Positions 53,399 to 64,000 of a stretch of 64,000 nt of DNA are shown here, piece by piece; position 1 is the stretch's first letter, and each line of letters opens with the position of its first letter. The notes under the pieces are model-generated. The model did no database searches. It saw only the letters and a program-made list of their open reading frames with translations, and was not told where the DNA came from. The stretch is taken from assembly GCA_947500825.1 (NCBI GenBank), contig CANMTR010000006.1:1-64000 (forward strand). Direction: 5' to 3'. The position numbers and the translations under genes are program-made. Source of the stretch: an uncultured Paracoccaceae bacterium. GTDB taxonomy: Bacteria; Pseudomonadota; Alphaproteobacteria; Rhodobacterales; Rhodobacteraceae.

Positions 53399-54217
53399 AT
53401 GACAACCACTCCGCTGACCCGCGTGATCGCCACCATCCTCGCACTTCCGCTGGCCGCCGCGCCGGCGCTGGCCCAGGAGGACACCTCCAATGGCGAAGAG
53501 ATGGACTCGGCCCAGTCCGAAACCGGATCGAGCGACATGCAGTCGGGCTCCGACGCCTCCTCCGGCGATTCCCAGTCGGCCGAGGGTGGCGCCGAAGGGT
53601 CGATGGACGGTGATCGCCTGATCGCCACGGTGGACGGCACCGAGATCACCGCCGCCGACGTCCAGACCGCGATCGAGGGGCTGCCCGCCCAGGTGCGCCA
53701 GCAGATGCCCCCTGAGCAGCTCGCCTCCATGGCCGTCGACCAGCTGGTCCTGCGGCAGCTCATCCTCGACGAGGCCGAGGCCGACAACCTCTCCGAGGAC
53801 CCCGAGGTCCAGGAGTTGATCGAGCAGAACCAGCGCGCCAACGAGGAAGACGCGATCCTCCAGGTCTATGTGGAGCGGCAGCTCGAAGGTGCCGTCACCG
53901 ACGAGGAAGTGCAGCAGACCTACGACCAGATCTCCTCGCAGTCCGAGCAGGAGGTTCCCCCGCTTGAGGCCGTTCGGCCCCAGATCGAACAGCAGTTGCG
54001 CCAGCAGCGGCTGGGCGAGGTTCGCGACGAGTTGATGCAGGACGTCGAGATCACCTATTACGGCCCCGACGGCGAGCCGATGGAAGCGTCCGAGACGACC
54101 TCCGGCGGCATGTCCGAAGGCGGGGAAGACGGTGCCTCCTCCGGCAGCGGGTCGTCCGACAGCGGCTCCACGGAAGGCGGCTCCTCCGAGGAGGACGGCT
54201 CCACCGAAGGCAACTGA
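53399..54217 (+). CDS. Exported SurA/PpiC-like protein lacking the parvulin domain
   Basis: This 272-residue protein has a signal peptide (1-25, APALAQ) and a Ser/Asp/Gln/Gly-rich linker (about 28-68). The SurA/PrsA-type N-terminal chaperone module follows ([25 protein letters not shown] through [15 protein letters not shown], about 73-180). The C-terminal chaperone helix comes directly after it ([30 protein letters not shown], about 190-220). The roughly 90-residue PPIase domain normally between the two parts is absent. A Gly/Ser/Glu-rich tail closes it. It probably acts as a periplasmic chaperone without isomerase activity. A strong terminator follows. Confidence 0.8.
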   Translation: MTTTPLTRVIATILALPLAAAPALAQEDTSNGEEMDSAQSETGSSDMQSGSDASSGDSQSAEGGAEGSMDGDRLIATVDGTEITAADVQTAIEGLPAQVRQQMPPEQLASMAVDQLVLRQLILDEAEADNLSEDPEVQELIEQNQRANEEDAILQVYVERQLEGAVTDEEVQQTYDQISSQSEQEVPPLEAVRPQIEQQLRQQRLGEVRDELMQDVEITYYGPDGEPMEASETTSGGMSEGGEDGASSGSGSSDSGSTEGGSSEEDGSTEGN

Positions 54218-54240
54218 TCCGCACCGCCTGTGCAGATCCG

Positions 54241-54273
54241 AAGGGCCCGCCGATCCGCTCGGCGGGCCCTTTT
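54241..54273 (+). terminator. Rho-independent terminator after the foldase-like gene
   Basis: A 13-bp stem (AAGGGCCCGCCGA / TCGGCGGGCCCTT) with loop TCCGC is followed by a TTTT run. It lies 23 bases after the stop and two bases before the convergent priA stop. Confidence 0.93.
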
Positions 54274-54275
54274 CG

Positions 54276-56474
54276 TCAATAGAAGCTCTGCGGGTCGATA
54301 TCGACGGTGAGCCGCAGGTCGCCCTTCACGTCCACCCGCGCCAGCCAGTCCGAGATCGCCTGCTGCAGCGGCGCGGCCTTGTCGGCCTTCACCAGCAGCC
54401 GCACCCGGTGCCGGCCCCGGATGCGCGCGACCGGCGCGGGCGCGGGGCCGAAGATCTCCGCCCCGATCCGGCGCAGCGGCTCGCCCGCCCGCACCAGCCG
54501 GGTACCCAGGTCGAACGCCGCCTGCGGATCGGGCGAGGACAGCACGATCCCCGCCATCCGTCCGTAGGGCGGCACGCCCGCCGCTCGGCGCTGGGCGGCC
54601 TCGGCGGCCCAGAACGCGTCCTCGTCGCCGGTCAGGATCGCGCGGATCACCGGGTGCTCGGGCTGGAAGGTCTGCATCAGCGCGGCGCCGGGCTTCTCCG
54701 CGCGGCCCGCCCGCCCCGCCACCTGCCGCATGAGCTGGAACGTGCGCTCGGCCGCGCGCAGGTCCGACCCCTGCAGCCCGAGATCGGCGTCGATCACCCC
54801 CACCAGCGTCAGGTGCGGAAAATTGTGTCCCTTGGCCACGAGCTGCGTGCCCACCACGATGTCAGCCCCGCCCGCCGCGATCTCCTCGATCCGTGCCTTC
54901 AGCGCCCGCGCGGAGGTATACATGTCCGACGACAGCACCTCGACGCGCGCCTCGGGGAACAGGGCGGCGGCCTCCTCGGCCATGCGCTCCACGCCCGGGC
55001 CAACGGCGGCGAGCTTGCCGGCCACCTCGCACGACGGGCAGGTCTCGGGCACCGCCGTGCTCTCGCCGCACTGGTGGCACACCAGCCGCTTGAGGAACCG
55101 GTGCTCGACCATCCGCGCGTCGCAATGGGGGCAGCCGATCATGTGCCCGCAGGCCCGGCAGATCGTCACCGGCGCATAGCCGCGCCGGTTGAGGAACAGC
55201 AGGCTCTGCTCCCCCTTCTCCAGCCGGGCGCGCACCTCTCCGGCCAGCGCGGGCGACACCCAGCGCCCCGGGGGCACGTCCTCGGCGCGCATGTCGATGG
55301 CGCCCATCTCCGGCAGGGCGGCGGTGCCGTAGCGCGAGGTCAGCGTCAGGCCGCGATACTTTCCCGCCTCCACGTTGGCCCAGCTCTCGAGCGACGGCGT
55401 GGCCGAGGCCAGCACCACCTGCGCCGAACAGATCGAGGCGCGCAGCACGGCCATGTCCCGCGCCGAGTATAGCACCCCGTCCTCCTGCTTGTAGGAGGTG
55501 TCGTGCTCCTCGTCGACGACCACGAGGCCGAGGTCGGCGAAGGGCAGGAACAGCGCCGAGCGCGCGCCCACGATCAGTTGCGCGCCGTTCGCCGCGACCA
55601 TCTTCCACGCCCGCCGCCGCTCGGTCTGGGTCACGCCGTGGTGCCACTCCGCGGGCTTCGCCCCGAACCGCGCCTCCACGCGGGACAGGAACTCCGCCGT
55701 CAGCGCGATCTCCGGCAGCAGCACCAGCGCCTGGCGCCCCGCCCGCAGGCAGGCGGCCACCGCCTCCAGGTACACCTCCGTCTTGCCCGAGCCGGTCACC
55801 CCGCGCAGGAGCGTGGTGCCGTAGGTGCCGCCCGAGACCGCCTCGGCCAGCGCCTCGGCCGCCTCCGCCTGGTCGCCGGCCAGCGCCTTTCCGGGCAGGT
55901 CGGGGTCGAGCCTGGGATAGGGCCCGTCGCGCGGCGCCTCGCGCTCGACCACCGCGCCGTGGCCCACCAGGCCCTTGACCACGCCGGTCCCGGTTCCCGC
56001 CATCTGCGCCAGCTCGCCCAGGGTGAAGCCCAGGCCTCCGTGCTCGTCCAGAACGCCGAGCACCCTGCGGCGCGCGTTGGTCATCCGGTCGGGCTCCCCC
56101 GTGCCCCGGGCATAGACGCGCCGCGTCGCCGGCCCGGAGCCCAGCCCGGGCGAGCGCGTGGCCAGCCGCAGCATGGCCGGCAGCGGCGTCAGGGTGTATT
56201 GCGCCGCGCGCGACAGGAACTCGCGCATCTCGTCGCGCATGGGCGGCACGTCCACCACGCCGCTCACCGCGCGCAGCTTGGCGGCGTCGAAACTGCCCTC
56301 GCCCGGCCCCCAGACCACGCCCAGGACGCGGCGCGGCCCCAGCGGCACCTCCACGAAGTCGCCCGTCCGGCAGCCCCCTTCGGGCGCGGCGTAGTCGAGC
56401 GCCCGGTCGAGCGGCTGGGCGGTCAGCACGCCGACCCGGTCGCCGGGGGCGAAGCGCGCGTCGGCCGGGGTCAT
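54276..56474 (-). CDS. priA: Primosomal replication-restart helicase PriA
   Basis: This 732-residue superfamily 2 helicase reloads DnaB at stalled forks. The N-terminal 3'-binding domain ([20 protein letters not shown]) is followed by Walker A GVTGSGKT (about 227-234), the DEEH motif in [12 protein letters not shown] and a zinc-binding cysteine array ([35 protein letters not shown], about 435-490). The helicase C-domain has [15 protein letters not shown] and [16 protein letters not shown] use the ATG at 56474. A GTG at 56525 would add 17 residues encoded by three imperfect 18-bp repeats. Confidence 0.95.
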   Translation of the reverse strand: MTPADARFAPGDRVGVLTAQPLDRALDYAAPEGGCRTGDFVEVPLGPRRVLGVVWGPGEGSFDAAKLRAVSGVVDVPPMRDEMREFLSRAAQYTLTPLPAMLRLATRSPGLGSGPATRRVYARGTGEPDRMTNARRRVLGVLDEHGGLGFTLGELAQMAGTGTGVVKGLVGHGAVVEREAPRDGPYPRLDPDLPGKALAGDQAEAAEALAEAVSGGTYGTTLLRGVTGSGKTEVYLEAVAACLRAGRQALVLLPEIALTAEFLSRVEARFGAKPAEWHHGVTQTERRRAWKMVAANGAQLIVGARSALFLPFADLGLVVVDEEHDTSYKQEDGVLYSARDMAVLRASICSAQVVLASATPSLESWANVEAGKYRGLTLTSRYGTAALPEMGAIDMRAEDVPPGRWVSPALAGEVRARLEKGEQSLLFLNRRGYAPVTICRACGHMIGCPHCDARMVEHRFLKRLVCHQCGESTAVPETCPSCEVAGKLAAVGPGVERMAEEAAALFPEARVEVLSSDMYTSARALKARIEEIAAGGADIVVGTQLVAKGHNFPHLTLVGVIDADLGLQGSDLRAAERTFQLMRQVAGRAGRAEKPGAALMQTFQPEHPVIRAILTGDEDAFWAAEAAQRRAAGVPPYGRMAGIVLSSPDPQAAFDLGTRLVRAGEPLRRIGAEIFGPAPAPVARIRGRHRVRLLVKADKAAPLQQAISDWLARVDVKGDLRLTVDIDPQSFY

Positions 56475-56562
56475 ACGGGGGGCAGGGGTCGTATGGGGGG
56501 CGGGGGTCGTACGGGAGGGGGTCACGGCACCGACATGCCCGCTCCCCCGCCCGTGCGCAAGA

Positions 56563-56928
56563 TCACCCGTCGATGAGACGCAGGTCTTCGGCCGTCAGCT
56601 CGGGCACCCCCGGCACCACGGCCAGGATCTCGTCGCCGATGGCCACGATCCCGTCCGCGCCGTCGGCGCTGGGGCCCACGGTGACGAGCCCGGCGCGCTC
56701 GGGCGCCACGGGCAGCGAGACCACGTCCTCGCCGCGGCGAAAGCCCGGCAGGACCAGCGGGTCGGCGGCCGCGGGCGCGGGCGGCGCCACCGGCTCGGCG
56801 GGCGTCTCCAGGGGAGCCGCGGCGCGCGCGCGCCACGGCAATCGCCCGCCCGACAGGGCCGACACGGCCAAAGATGCGCCAAGGCAGATCGTCCAGATCG
56901 CCAGTATTCCCAGATCGCCGCCGTCCAT
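56563..56928 (-). CDS. Small membrane-anchored hypothetical protein
   Basis: This 121-residue protein has one N-terminal hydrophobic segment (about 5-27, LGILAIWTICLGASLAVSAL). An Ala/Pro-rich linker and a compact C-terminal region with GDEILAVVPGVPELTAEDLRLID follow. I do not recognise a family. It lies upstream of priA on the same strand and divergent from rpsO. Single-pass topology with a periplasmic or cytoplasmic C-domain is likely. The ATG at 56928 is preferred to a GTG three codons upstream. Confidence 0.55.
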   Translation of the reverse strand: MDGGDLGILAIWTICLGASLAVSALSGGRLPWRARAAAPLETPAEPVAPPAPAAADPLVLPGFRRGEDVVSLPVAPERAGLVTVGPSADGADGIVAIGDEILAVVPGVPELTAEDLRLIDG

Positions 56929-57002
56929 CGCAGCCACTCCCGAATCTCACGCAGACGGCGTATATGACCGGTCCTTACCAGGAGGTTTAGGCCGAAAACG
57001 CT

Positions 57003-57030
57003 TTGCTTCGGGAACGTGATCCTGTATGGG
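57003..57030 (+). promoter_or_regulatory. Probable rpsO promoter
   Basis: TTGCTT (57003-57008), a 16-base spacer and TATGGG (57025-57030) lie about 100 bases upstream of rpsO, within an otherwise non-coding gap. The match is moderate. The leader could hold the S15 autoregulatory fold, which I could not define. Confidence 0.45.
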
Positions 57031-57132
57031 CGGGCCTCCGCCGTGGAGAGGCACATTTCCGCGGCTCGGGCCCGTGCTGGACGACATCCCGGCCGGCGCC
57101 GACTTGTACCACCGACCCGAAAGGAGACACCG

Positions 57133-57402
57133 ATGTCGATCACGCAAGAAGAGAAGCAGCAGCTGATCAAGGATTACGGCACCAAGGGCGGCGATACCGG
57201 CTCGCCCGAGGTCCAGGTCGCGATCCTGACCCACCGCATCGCCGCGCTGACCGAGCACTTCAAGACCCACAAGAAGGACAACCACTCCCGCCGTGGCCTT
57301 CTCAAGCTCGTCGCGCAGCGCCGCAAGCTCCTCGACTACACCCGCGCCAAGAACGAGGAGCGCTACCGCGGCCTCATCAAGCGCCTCGGCATCCGCCGCT
57401 GA
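57133..57402 (+). CDS. rpsO: 30S ribosomal protein S15
   Basis: This 89-residue protein binds 16S rRNA helices 20-22. It is canonical in length and sequence ([46 protein letters not shown]). The ATG follows AAAGGAGA. A strong terminator lies 20 bases after the stop. rpsO and pnp, adjacent in many proteobacteria, are here separated by the bciA gene. Confidence 0.98.
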   Translation: MSITQEEKQQLIKDYGTKGGDTGSPEVQVAILTHRIAALTEHFKTHKKDNHSRRGLLKLVAQRRKLLDYTRAKNEERYRGLIKRLGIRR

Positions 57403-57422
57403 CGCCACCGCGCGCCGGTTCG

Positions 57423-57448
57423 GGCCGCCCCTGGGGGGCGGCCTTTTT
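57423..57448 (+). terminator. Rho-independent terminator of rpsO
   Basis: GGCCGCCC / GGGCGGCC with a 5-base loop is followed by TTTTT, 20 bases after rpsO. Confidence 0.92.
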
Positions 57449-57522
57449 CATGCGCGCCGGCCCGACGACAGGGTTCGCGTGACCTCCTTGCGCGCCCGCG
57501 CCGGACGCGAAACACTCCTCCC

Positions 57523-58467
57523 ATGAACGTGGTTCTTCTCGGCGCCAGCGGAACGATCGGCCGCGCCACCGCCCGCGCGCTCGCCGCGGCCGGGCACCAG
57601 GTCCGCGCCGTCCTGCGCCCCGGCACCGGGGCCGACCTGCCCGAGGGCACCCGGATCTACCGCGCCGACGTGACCCGCCCGGGCGCGCTTGCCGCCGCCA
57701 TGGCCGGCGCCGACGCCGCGATCTGCTGCCTGGCCTCGCGCACGGGCACCCCCGCCGACGCCCGCGCCATCGACCGCGACGCCACCATCGCCGCCGTCGA
57801 AGCGGCCGAGGCCGCGGGCCTGTCGCGCTTCGTCCTCCTGTCGGCGATCTGCGTCGAGCCTCCGCGGCTGGCGTTCCAGCACGCCAAGCGCGCCGCCGAG
57901 GATCGCCTCATGGCCTCCCCCATGGGCTGGACGGTCGTTCGGCCAACGGCCTTCTTCAAGTCGCTCTCGGGCCAGGTGGCGCGGGTGGCGGCGGGGCGGG
58001 CCTTCCTCGTCTTCGGCGACGGGCGGCTGACAGCCTGCGCGCCCATCTCCGACGCCGACCTCGCGGATTTCCTCGTGGCCCGCCTCTCCGACCCGGCGGC
58101 GCGGGGCCGCATCCTGCCCGTGGGCGGGCCCGGCCCCGCGATCACCCCCCGCGACCAGGCCGCGATCCTGTCGAACCTGCTGGGCCGCCCCGTCCCCGTG
58201 CGACGCGTCCCCCTCGCCCTCCTCGACGCCGCCGCCGCGAGCCTGGGGGCGGCCGCGCGCCTGCGCCCCGCCCTGGGCGCCAAGGCCGAGCTCGCCCGGA
58301 TCGGGCGCTTCTACGCCACCACCTCGATGCTCGCGCGCGACCCCGCCACCGGGCGCCCGGACGCGGACTCCACCCCCCGCCACGGCCGCGACACGCTGCG
58401 CGCGCACTACGCCCGCCTCCTCGCCGGCGAGGCTACCGACGACCGGGGCGCCCACGCGGTGTTCTGA
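57523..58467 (+). CDS. bciA: Divinyl (proto)chlorophyllide a 8-vinyl reductase, BciA type
   Basis: This 314-residue NAD(P)H-dependent extended-SDR/NmrA-like enzyme reduces the 8-vinyl group during bacteriochlorophyll synthesis. The nucleotide-binding start is VVLLGASGTIGRATARAL. The BciA-typical SAICVEPPRLAFQHAKRAAE (about 110-129) and VRPTAFFKSLSGQV near 144-157 are present, as are FGDGRLTACAPISDADLA and LPVGGPGPAITPRDQ. It sits between rpsO and pnp, far from the bchG island, in line with bciA lying outside the main photosynthesis cluster in Rhodobacter. It is further evidence that the organism is phototrophic. Confidence 0.9.
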   Translation: MNVVLLGASGTIGRATARALAAAGHQVRAVLRPGTGADLPEGTRIYRADVTRPGALAAAMAGADAAICCLASRTGTPADARAIDRDATIAAVEAAEAAGLSRFVLLSAICVEPPRLAFQHAKRAAEDRLMASPMGWTVVRPTAFFKSLSGQVARVAAGRAFLVFGDGRLTACAPISDADLADFLVARLSDPAARGRILPVGGPGPAITPRDQAAILSNLLGRPVPVRRVPLALLDAAAASLGAAARLRPALGAKAELARIGRFYATTSMLARDPATGRPDADSTPRHGRDTLRAHYARLLAGEATDDRGAHAVF

Positions 58468-58633
58468 ACACCGCCCCCGCTGGCCAGAGCCCCCCTTTTC
58501 CTGTAGGTCCCGCCCATCTGAGACGTGACGCCCGGACCCCGGCGCATGAGATGATGATGGGGTCGGCGGCAATGCGGCCGCCAGGAAACGGACCGCCGGG
58601 GAGGGCTCCGGTCGGACCAGATAGGATACGACG

Positions 58634-60766
<2,133 letters not shown>

Positions 60767-60822
60767 TCCTTCCCGCCGGGGGTCCGCCCCCGGCACCTCC
60801 GTCCGCGCGGTGAGCGCAAACG

Positions 60823-60851
60823 AAAACGCCCCGCGGCTGCGGGGCGTTTTT
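60823..60851 (+). terminator. Terminator of pnp, possibly bidirectional
   Basis: AAAACGCCCCGC / GCGGGGCGTTTT with loop GGCT and a TTTTT tail lies 57 bases after pnp. The opposite strand also ends in TTTT, so it can serve the convergent small membrane protein gene. Confidence 0.93.
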
Positions 60852-60872
60852 CATTGGCGCGAGCGTTTGCGC

Positions 60873-61070
60873 CTATTCCAGGTCCTGAACCTCCTCGGCC
60901 GGCCGGTACTCGTCGCGCGCCATCTTGATGGCCACGAGGAGGACGGACACGGTCAGGAACACGAAGAACAGCGCCTGACCGAGCCAGGCGAGCTCCGTAC
61001 CCGCACCGCCGAAGCCGAACAGGCCCGAGGTCAGCGCCACCGCGAAGGTTATGAACGACCAGTATATCAT
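60873..61070 (-). CDS. Small DUF1328/YtjA-like membrane protein
   Basis: This 65-residue protein has two hydrophobic helices (about 3-20 and 28-49). The glycine-rich turn GLFGFGGAGTE between them gives the topology of the YtjA/DUF1328 small membrane proteins. A charged tail (MARDEYRPAEEVQDLE) follows. The function is unknown. Some relatives respond to envelope or general stress. The ATG at 61070 is preferred to a GTG three codons upstream. It is convergent with pnp and shares its terminator. Confidence 0.65.
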   Translation of the reverse strand: MIYWSFITFAVALTSGLFGFGGAGTELAWLGQALFFVFLTVSVLLVAIKMARDEYRPAEEVQDLE

Positions 61071-61182
61071 GAGTACCACCGCATTCTATGCCGTCCCTTG
61101 AGCGGTCAAGGTCTGGGTGAACGCTTGGTTCCATGTCTTTTAACGTATTGACGGCCACGCACGTGAACGTGGCCGGATAGTC

Positions 61183-64000
61183 TCAGTAATCGCGCTCGAA
61201 GAACACGCCCAGGCTCGCGTCGCCCTCGTTCGAGGTCCCTCCCCGGAAGGTGACCGAGTCCGTAACGTCGAGGTTGAGGTTGATCTCGGCCTCGCCGGCG
61301 GAGTCCACCGTCACGTCGGTATAGACGTTCTCCGAGATGTACTTGCCCGCCTGCAGGCCGACATTGCCCTCCGAGTCGGTGGTTACGTCCAGGTCGTCCA
61401 GCCCCGTGCTCTCGCGCAGGTTGTTGACGATCCCGCCGCCGCCCCGGCCAGCCAGCGTCGCCACGGCCGAGGCGAGCTGTGCGGCCTGGAGGGGCGAGAT
61501 GTTGTCGATGGACTGGCCGAACAGCAGCCGCGACAGGACCTCGTCCTCCGGCAGCTCCGGCGCCGACTGGAACGAGATGTCGGGCTCCGTCGCCTGCCCC
61601 TCCACGATGATGAAGACCGTCACCTCGCCGGTATCGGCCTCGGCCACCAGCCGGATTACGGGGTCGAAATTCCCCTGCAGGGTCACCACCCCCTCGCTGA
61701 GGTCGATGCGCTGGCCCAGCAGGTCCAGCCGGCCCCGGATCAGATCGAACTGCCCCGACGGGACCACGTTCGCCGTCGTCCCCCCCAGGGTGAGCTGCCC
61801 GCCGAGCTCCGCGTCGAGGCCCCGCCCGCGGATGAAGATCTGGTTCTCCGCCAGGATCGTCAGGTCCAGCGGATAGGCCACGCCGCCGCCGCCCGAGCCG
61901 CCCGCCTCCGCGTCCGGGTCCTCCAGGAGGCCCGCCCGGCGCAGCGTTTGCGTCACCGCCGCGTTCTCGCCCACATGGACCAGCCCGTCGGGGATGGGCC
62001 CCGTCGCGCCCAGGCCCGTGGAGGGGACGCGCAACTCCGTCTCGCCCAACCGAATCAGGCCGCCGATGGTCGCGCCGCCCGTCAGCGGGCCGGTCACGTC
62101 CACCTGCCCCGCCAGGATCGTGCGATAAAGGCGCGGGTCCTCGAACACCACGTCGCCGATCTGGATCGCCAGGTTGGCGTCGTATCCCGGATCGAGCGAG
62201 ATCGGCCCGGCCACGCGGATCTGACCGCCCTCGTCCTTGTCGGCGGTGATGTTGAGCTGCACCTGTCCACCGGACAGCCGCGCCGTGCCGGAGATGTTCT
62301 CCAGCACCGCCGGCACCGTCGGCGACACGAAGCGCCCGTCGGCCAGTGTCACCGTGCCCGTCACCGAGCGCGGCTCCAGCGGCCCGTTCACCCCGAGGTC
62401 GAACCGCGCCGTCCCGCTTAAGGAGTTCGGGTCGAGGAACGGGTTGCCGAGGCTCAGGGGCAGCGAGCCCGTCACGTCCAGGTCGGCCCGGTCGAAGCTC
62501 TGCGCCACCGTCCCACCGATGGCGGCGTTGGTGCCCTGCGGCCCGCTCACGTCCAGGTCCAGCGTCACGTTCTGGCCCGACTGGCCCACCTGGCCCTGCG
62601 CCGTCACCGGCCCGTCGAGCCCTTCGACGAAGGTCGCGAGATTCGCGAGCCGCGCGTTCAGCGTCAGGTTCGACGCCCCGCCCAGCACCTGGCCGTCGGC
62701 CGTCACGTCGAGGCCGGGCGAATCGAGGCGCAGCGTGCGCACCCGGATCGGCCCCGCGGCCCGCTCGCGCGCCGCCGACAAATCGAGCGCCGTCGGCCCG
62801 CCCGCCAGCAGGTCGTCCACCTGGGCGATGCCGGTGCGCACGCCGCGCGCGCGCGCGTCCGCCGTCACGTCGAAGCGTCCGCCATCGACCCGGCCCGACC
62901 CTTCGGCCTGCAGCGAGACCTGCCCCGCCAGGGGCTGCCCCGCCAGGCGGCTGAACCGCGACAGGTCCTCGGCCGACATCTCCACCCGTCCGTCGACGCT
63001 GGGCGTCTCCTCCAGGTCGGCGATGCGGGCGGCCGCGTCCAGCACCACGCCGGCGCCGGTGCCGTCGAGCGTGACCTGCCAGTCGCCCTCGGTCTCCCGC
63101 GCGTCGAGCGTGACCCGGCCCTCGCCGGTCATCTCCGGCACGATGGCCGACAGTTCGGGGAAGACGATGCTGGCCTCGGCCGCGTTCTGCCCCGGCCCGT
63201 AGGCCCCCTGCCCGGTGACGGAGACCTGCGGGTTCTGCAGGTTCAGCGTCCTGAGAGAGAGCGCCTCGCCGTCCTTCTCGCCGGCGAGGGCCAGTTCGGT
63301 CACCCCGGCGAACAGCCGGTCGAGCTCGGCCTGGCCCAGTGCCAGGTCGTTCGTGCGGCCCCGCACCTGTGCTGCGGCCTCGCTCAGGTCGCTGCGCGCG
63401 CGCCCCGTCACGTCCAGGTTCACCTGGCCGCCCAGCTCGCGCCCCGCGATGTCCGAGAAGACCGACAGGTCGGCCACGCCCACCCGGGCGGTCCCGTCCA
63501 CCAGCGGCACGGTGTCGAGGTCGGTCACCGTCGCGTCGGCGGCGATCTCGGCGCCCGCGCCCGTGCCCTCCAGGTCGATGGTCCAGCCGTCCTCGCCCTC
63601 GTCGGCCACCAGCGCGATCCGCGCGTCGCCGCTCATGGCGGGCACGATCTCAGCCAGGTCGGCCAGGGCCACGGTCAGGTCGGCGGCGCCGTCCCCGGTG
63701 CCGTAGCGGGCCGATCCCGCCACGTCGATCTGCGGGTTCTCAAGCGTCAGGTCCTCGACCACGATCCGCTCGCCGTCCTTCTCGCCCCGGAACGCAAGCT
63801 GCGTCGCGCCGGCCAGCAGGGCGTCCACCTCGTCCACGCCGATCACCACGTCCGAGGCGCGCCCCGACACGTCGGCGTTCGCGACGCTGAGGTCGGTGCG
63901 CCCGCGCCCGTCCAGCGACAGGTCCACAGTGCCGTTCAGCTCGCGTCCCGCCAGGTCCGAGAAGACCGACAGGTCCGCAACCGCCAGCTCGGCCGAGCCG
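61183..64000 (-). CDS. tamB: TamB (translocation and assembly module), C-terminal part, cut by the window edge
   Basis: At least 939 residues are visible and the N-terminus lies beyond position 64000. The C-terminal DUF490/TamB domain is clear: GGQLTLGGTTANVVPSGQFDLIRG, LDLLGQRIDLSEGVVTLQGNFDPVI, EVLSRLLFGQSIDNISPLQAAQLA and the terminal SLGVFFERDY. Upstream, about 168-residue beta-rich repeats recur, with boundaries near 63985, 63481 and 62977. TamB is an inner-membrane-anchored AsmA-like protein spanning the periplasm that works with TamA in outer-membrane protein or phospholipid transport. tamA would be expected just upstream, outside the window. Confidence 0.93.
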   Translation of the reverse strand, partial: GSAELAVADLSVFSDLAGRELNGTVDLSLDGRGRTDLSVANADVSGRASDVVIGVDEVDALLAGATQLAFRGEKDGERIVVEDLTLENPQIDVAGSARYGTGDGAADLTVALADLAEIVPAMSGDARIALVADEGEDGWTIDLEGTGAGAEIAADATVTDLDTVPLVDGTARVGVADLSVFSDIAGRELGGQVNLDVTGRARSDLSEAAAQVRGRTNDLALGQAELDRLFAGVTELALAGEKDGEALSLRTLNLQNPQVSVTGQGAYGPGQNAAEASIVFPELSAIVPEMTGEGRVTLDARETEGDWQVTLDGTGAGVVLDAAARIADLEETPSVDGRVEMSAEDLSRFSRLAGQPLAGQVSLQAEGSGRVDGGRFDVTADARARGVRTGIAQVDDLLAGGPTALDLSAARERAAGPIRVRTLRLDSPGLDVTADGQVLGGASNLTLNARLANLATFVEGLDGPVTAQGQVGQSGQNVTLDLDVSGPQGTNAAIGGTVAQSFDRADLDVTGSLPLSLGNPFLDPNSLSGTARFDLGVNGPLEPRSVTGTVTLADGRFVSPTVPAVLENISGTARLSGGQVQLNITADKDEGGQIRVAGPISLDPGYDANLAIQIGDVVFEDPRLYRTILAGQVDVTGPLTGGATIGGLIRLGETELRVPSTGLGATGPIPDGLVHVGENAAVTQTLRRAGLLEDPDAEAGGSGGGGVAYPLDLTILAENQIFIRGRGLDAELGGQLTLGGTTANVVPSGQFDLIRGRLDLLGQRIDLSEGVVTLQGNFDPVIRLVAEADTGEVTVFIIVEGQATEPDISFQSAPELPEDEVLSRLLFGQSIDNISPLQAAQLASAVATLAGRGGGGIVNNLRESTGLDDLDVTTDSEGNVGLQAGKYISENVYTDVTVDSAGEAEINLNLDVTDSVTFRGGTSNEGDASLGVFFERDY

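Noticed and set aside
61136-61150. TTAACGTATTGAC near the small membrane protein gene as a third CtrA site
   Set aside because: Only one TTAA half-site is present. The second half does not match TTAA-N7-TTAAC.

Overview
The window is a very GC-rich, densely coding chromosomal segment of an alphaproteobacterium. Gene content and order point to a bacteriochlorophyll-a-containing member of the Rhodobacterales (Rhodobacteraceae/Paracoccaceae type). The evidence is bchG, a PucC-family transporter gene, bchP and a 176-residue Idi in one tightly overlapping row, together with a BciA-type 8-vinyl reductase, an aa3-type CtaD, class I lysyl-tRNA synthetase, an NDUFS4-like complex I accessory subunit, a CIRCE-controlled groESL, and GTTC-N7-GTTC (SOS) and TTAA-N7-TTAAC (CtrA) operator types. 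Together these suggest an aerobic or facultatively aerobic anoxygenic phototroph. No rRNA, tRNA, CRISPR array, prophage or insertion sequence was found.

Layout. (1) 0.2-4.6 kb: mtnA, then a minus-strand metal block. This is a B12-riboswitch-controlled cbtB-cbtA-(His-rich exported protein) unit, preceded by an EF-hand protein / ECF sigma / anti-sigma / Spy-like sensor unit whose sigma gene is frameshifted. (2) 4.8-8.7 kb: a four-gene photosynthesis island (bchG, pucC-like, bchP, idi) with a PpsR/CrtJ-like operator lying over the first codons of bchG. (3) 8.8-14.2 kb: L,D-transpeptidase, groESL, family II pyrophosphatase and a HAD phosphatase. (4) 14.3-21.5 kb: MaoC hydratase, ribF, a YcgN-like protein, threonine aldolase, an alpha/beta hydrolase with a DsbA-like isomerase, prs, a CoA transferase and the complex I subunit. 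(5) 21.7-31.7 kb: uvrB, a beta-barrel protein behind a CtrA box, a beta-helix protein, lysK, TerB-like, and hdeD-nadD-dacB. (6) 31.9-40.1 kb: ctaD, DUF2244, YqeY, carA, a MshEN-glycosyltransferase fusion behind a second CtrA box, a GntR regulator, a zinc peptidase and a ferredoxin. (7) 40.2-43.9 kb: an SOS-type promoter driving a stand-alone OB-fold related to the DnaE2 C-terminus, then a tungstate transporter (tupBCA) with a periplasmic-binding-domain HTH regulator. (8) 44.3-53 kb: a DMT exporter, two poorly characterised proteins, a 26-bp tandem repeat, ruvCAB, prmA, a solute:Na+ symporter and msrA. (9) 53.4-64 kb: a foldase-like protein lacking its parvulin domain, priA, rpsO, bciA, pnp, a small membrane protein and the C-terminal part of tamB, cut by the window edge.

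Most genes are housekeeping. The less ordinary material lies in regulation and decay. The main points are the SOS-controlled OB-fold gene, an operator embedded in bchG coding sequence with a rare TTA codon, two CtrA boxes, a four-copy intergenic palindrome family, a probably broken ECF switch next to cobalt uptake, a parvulin-less foldase and a likely inactive trypsin-like protein.
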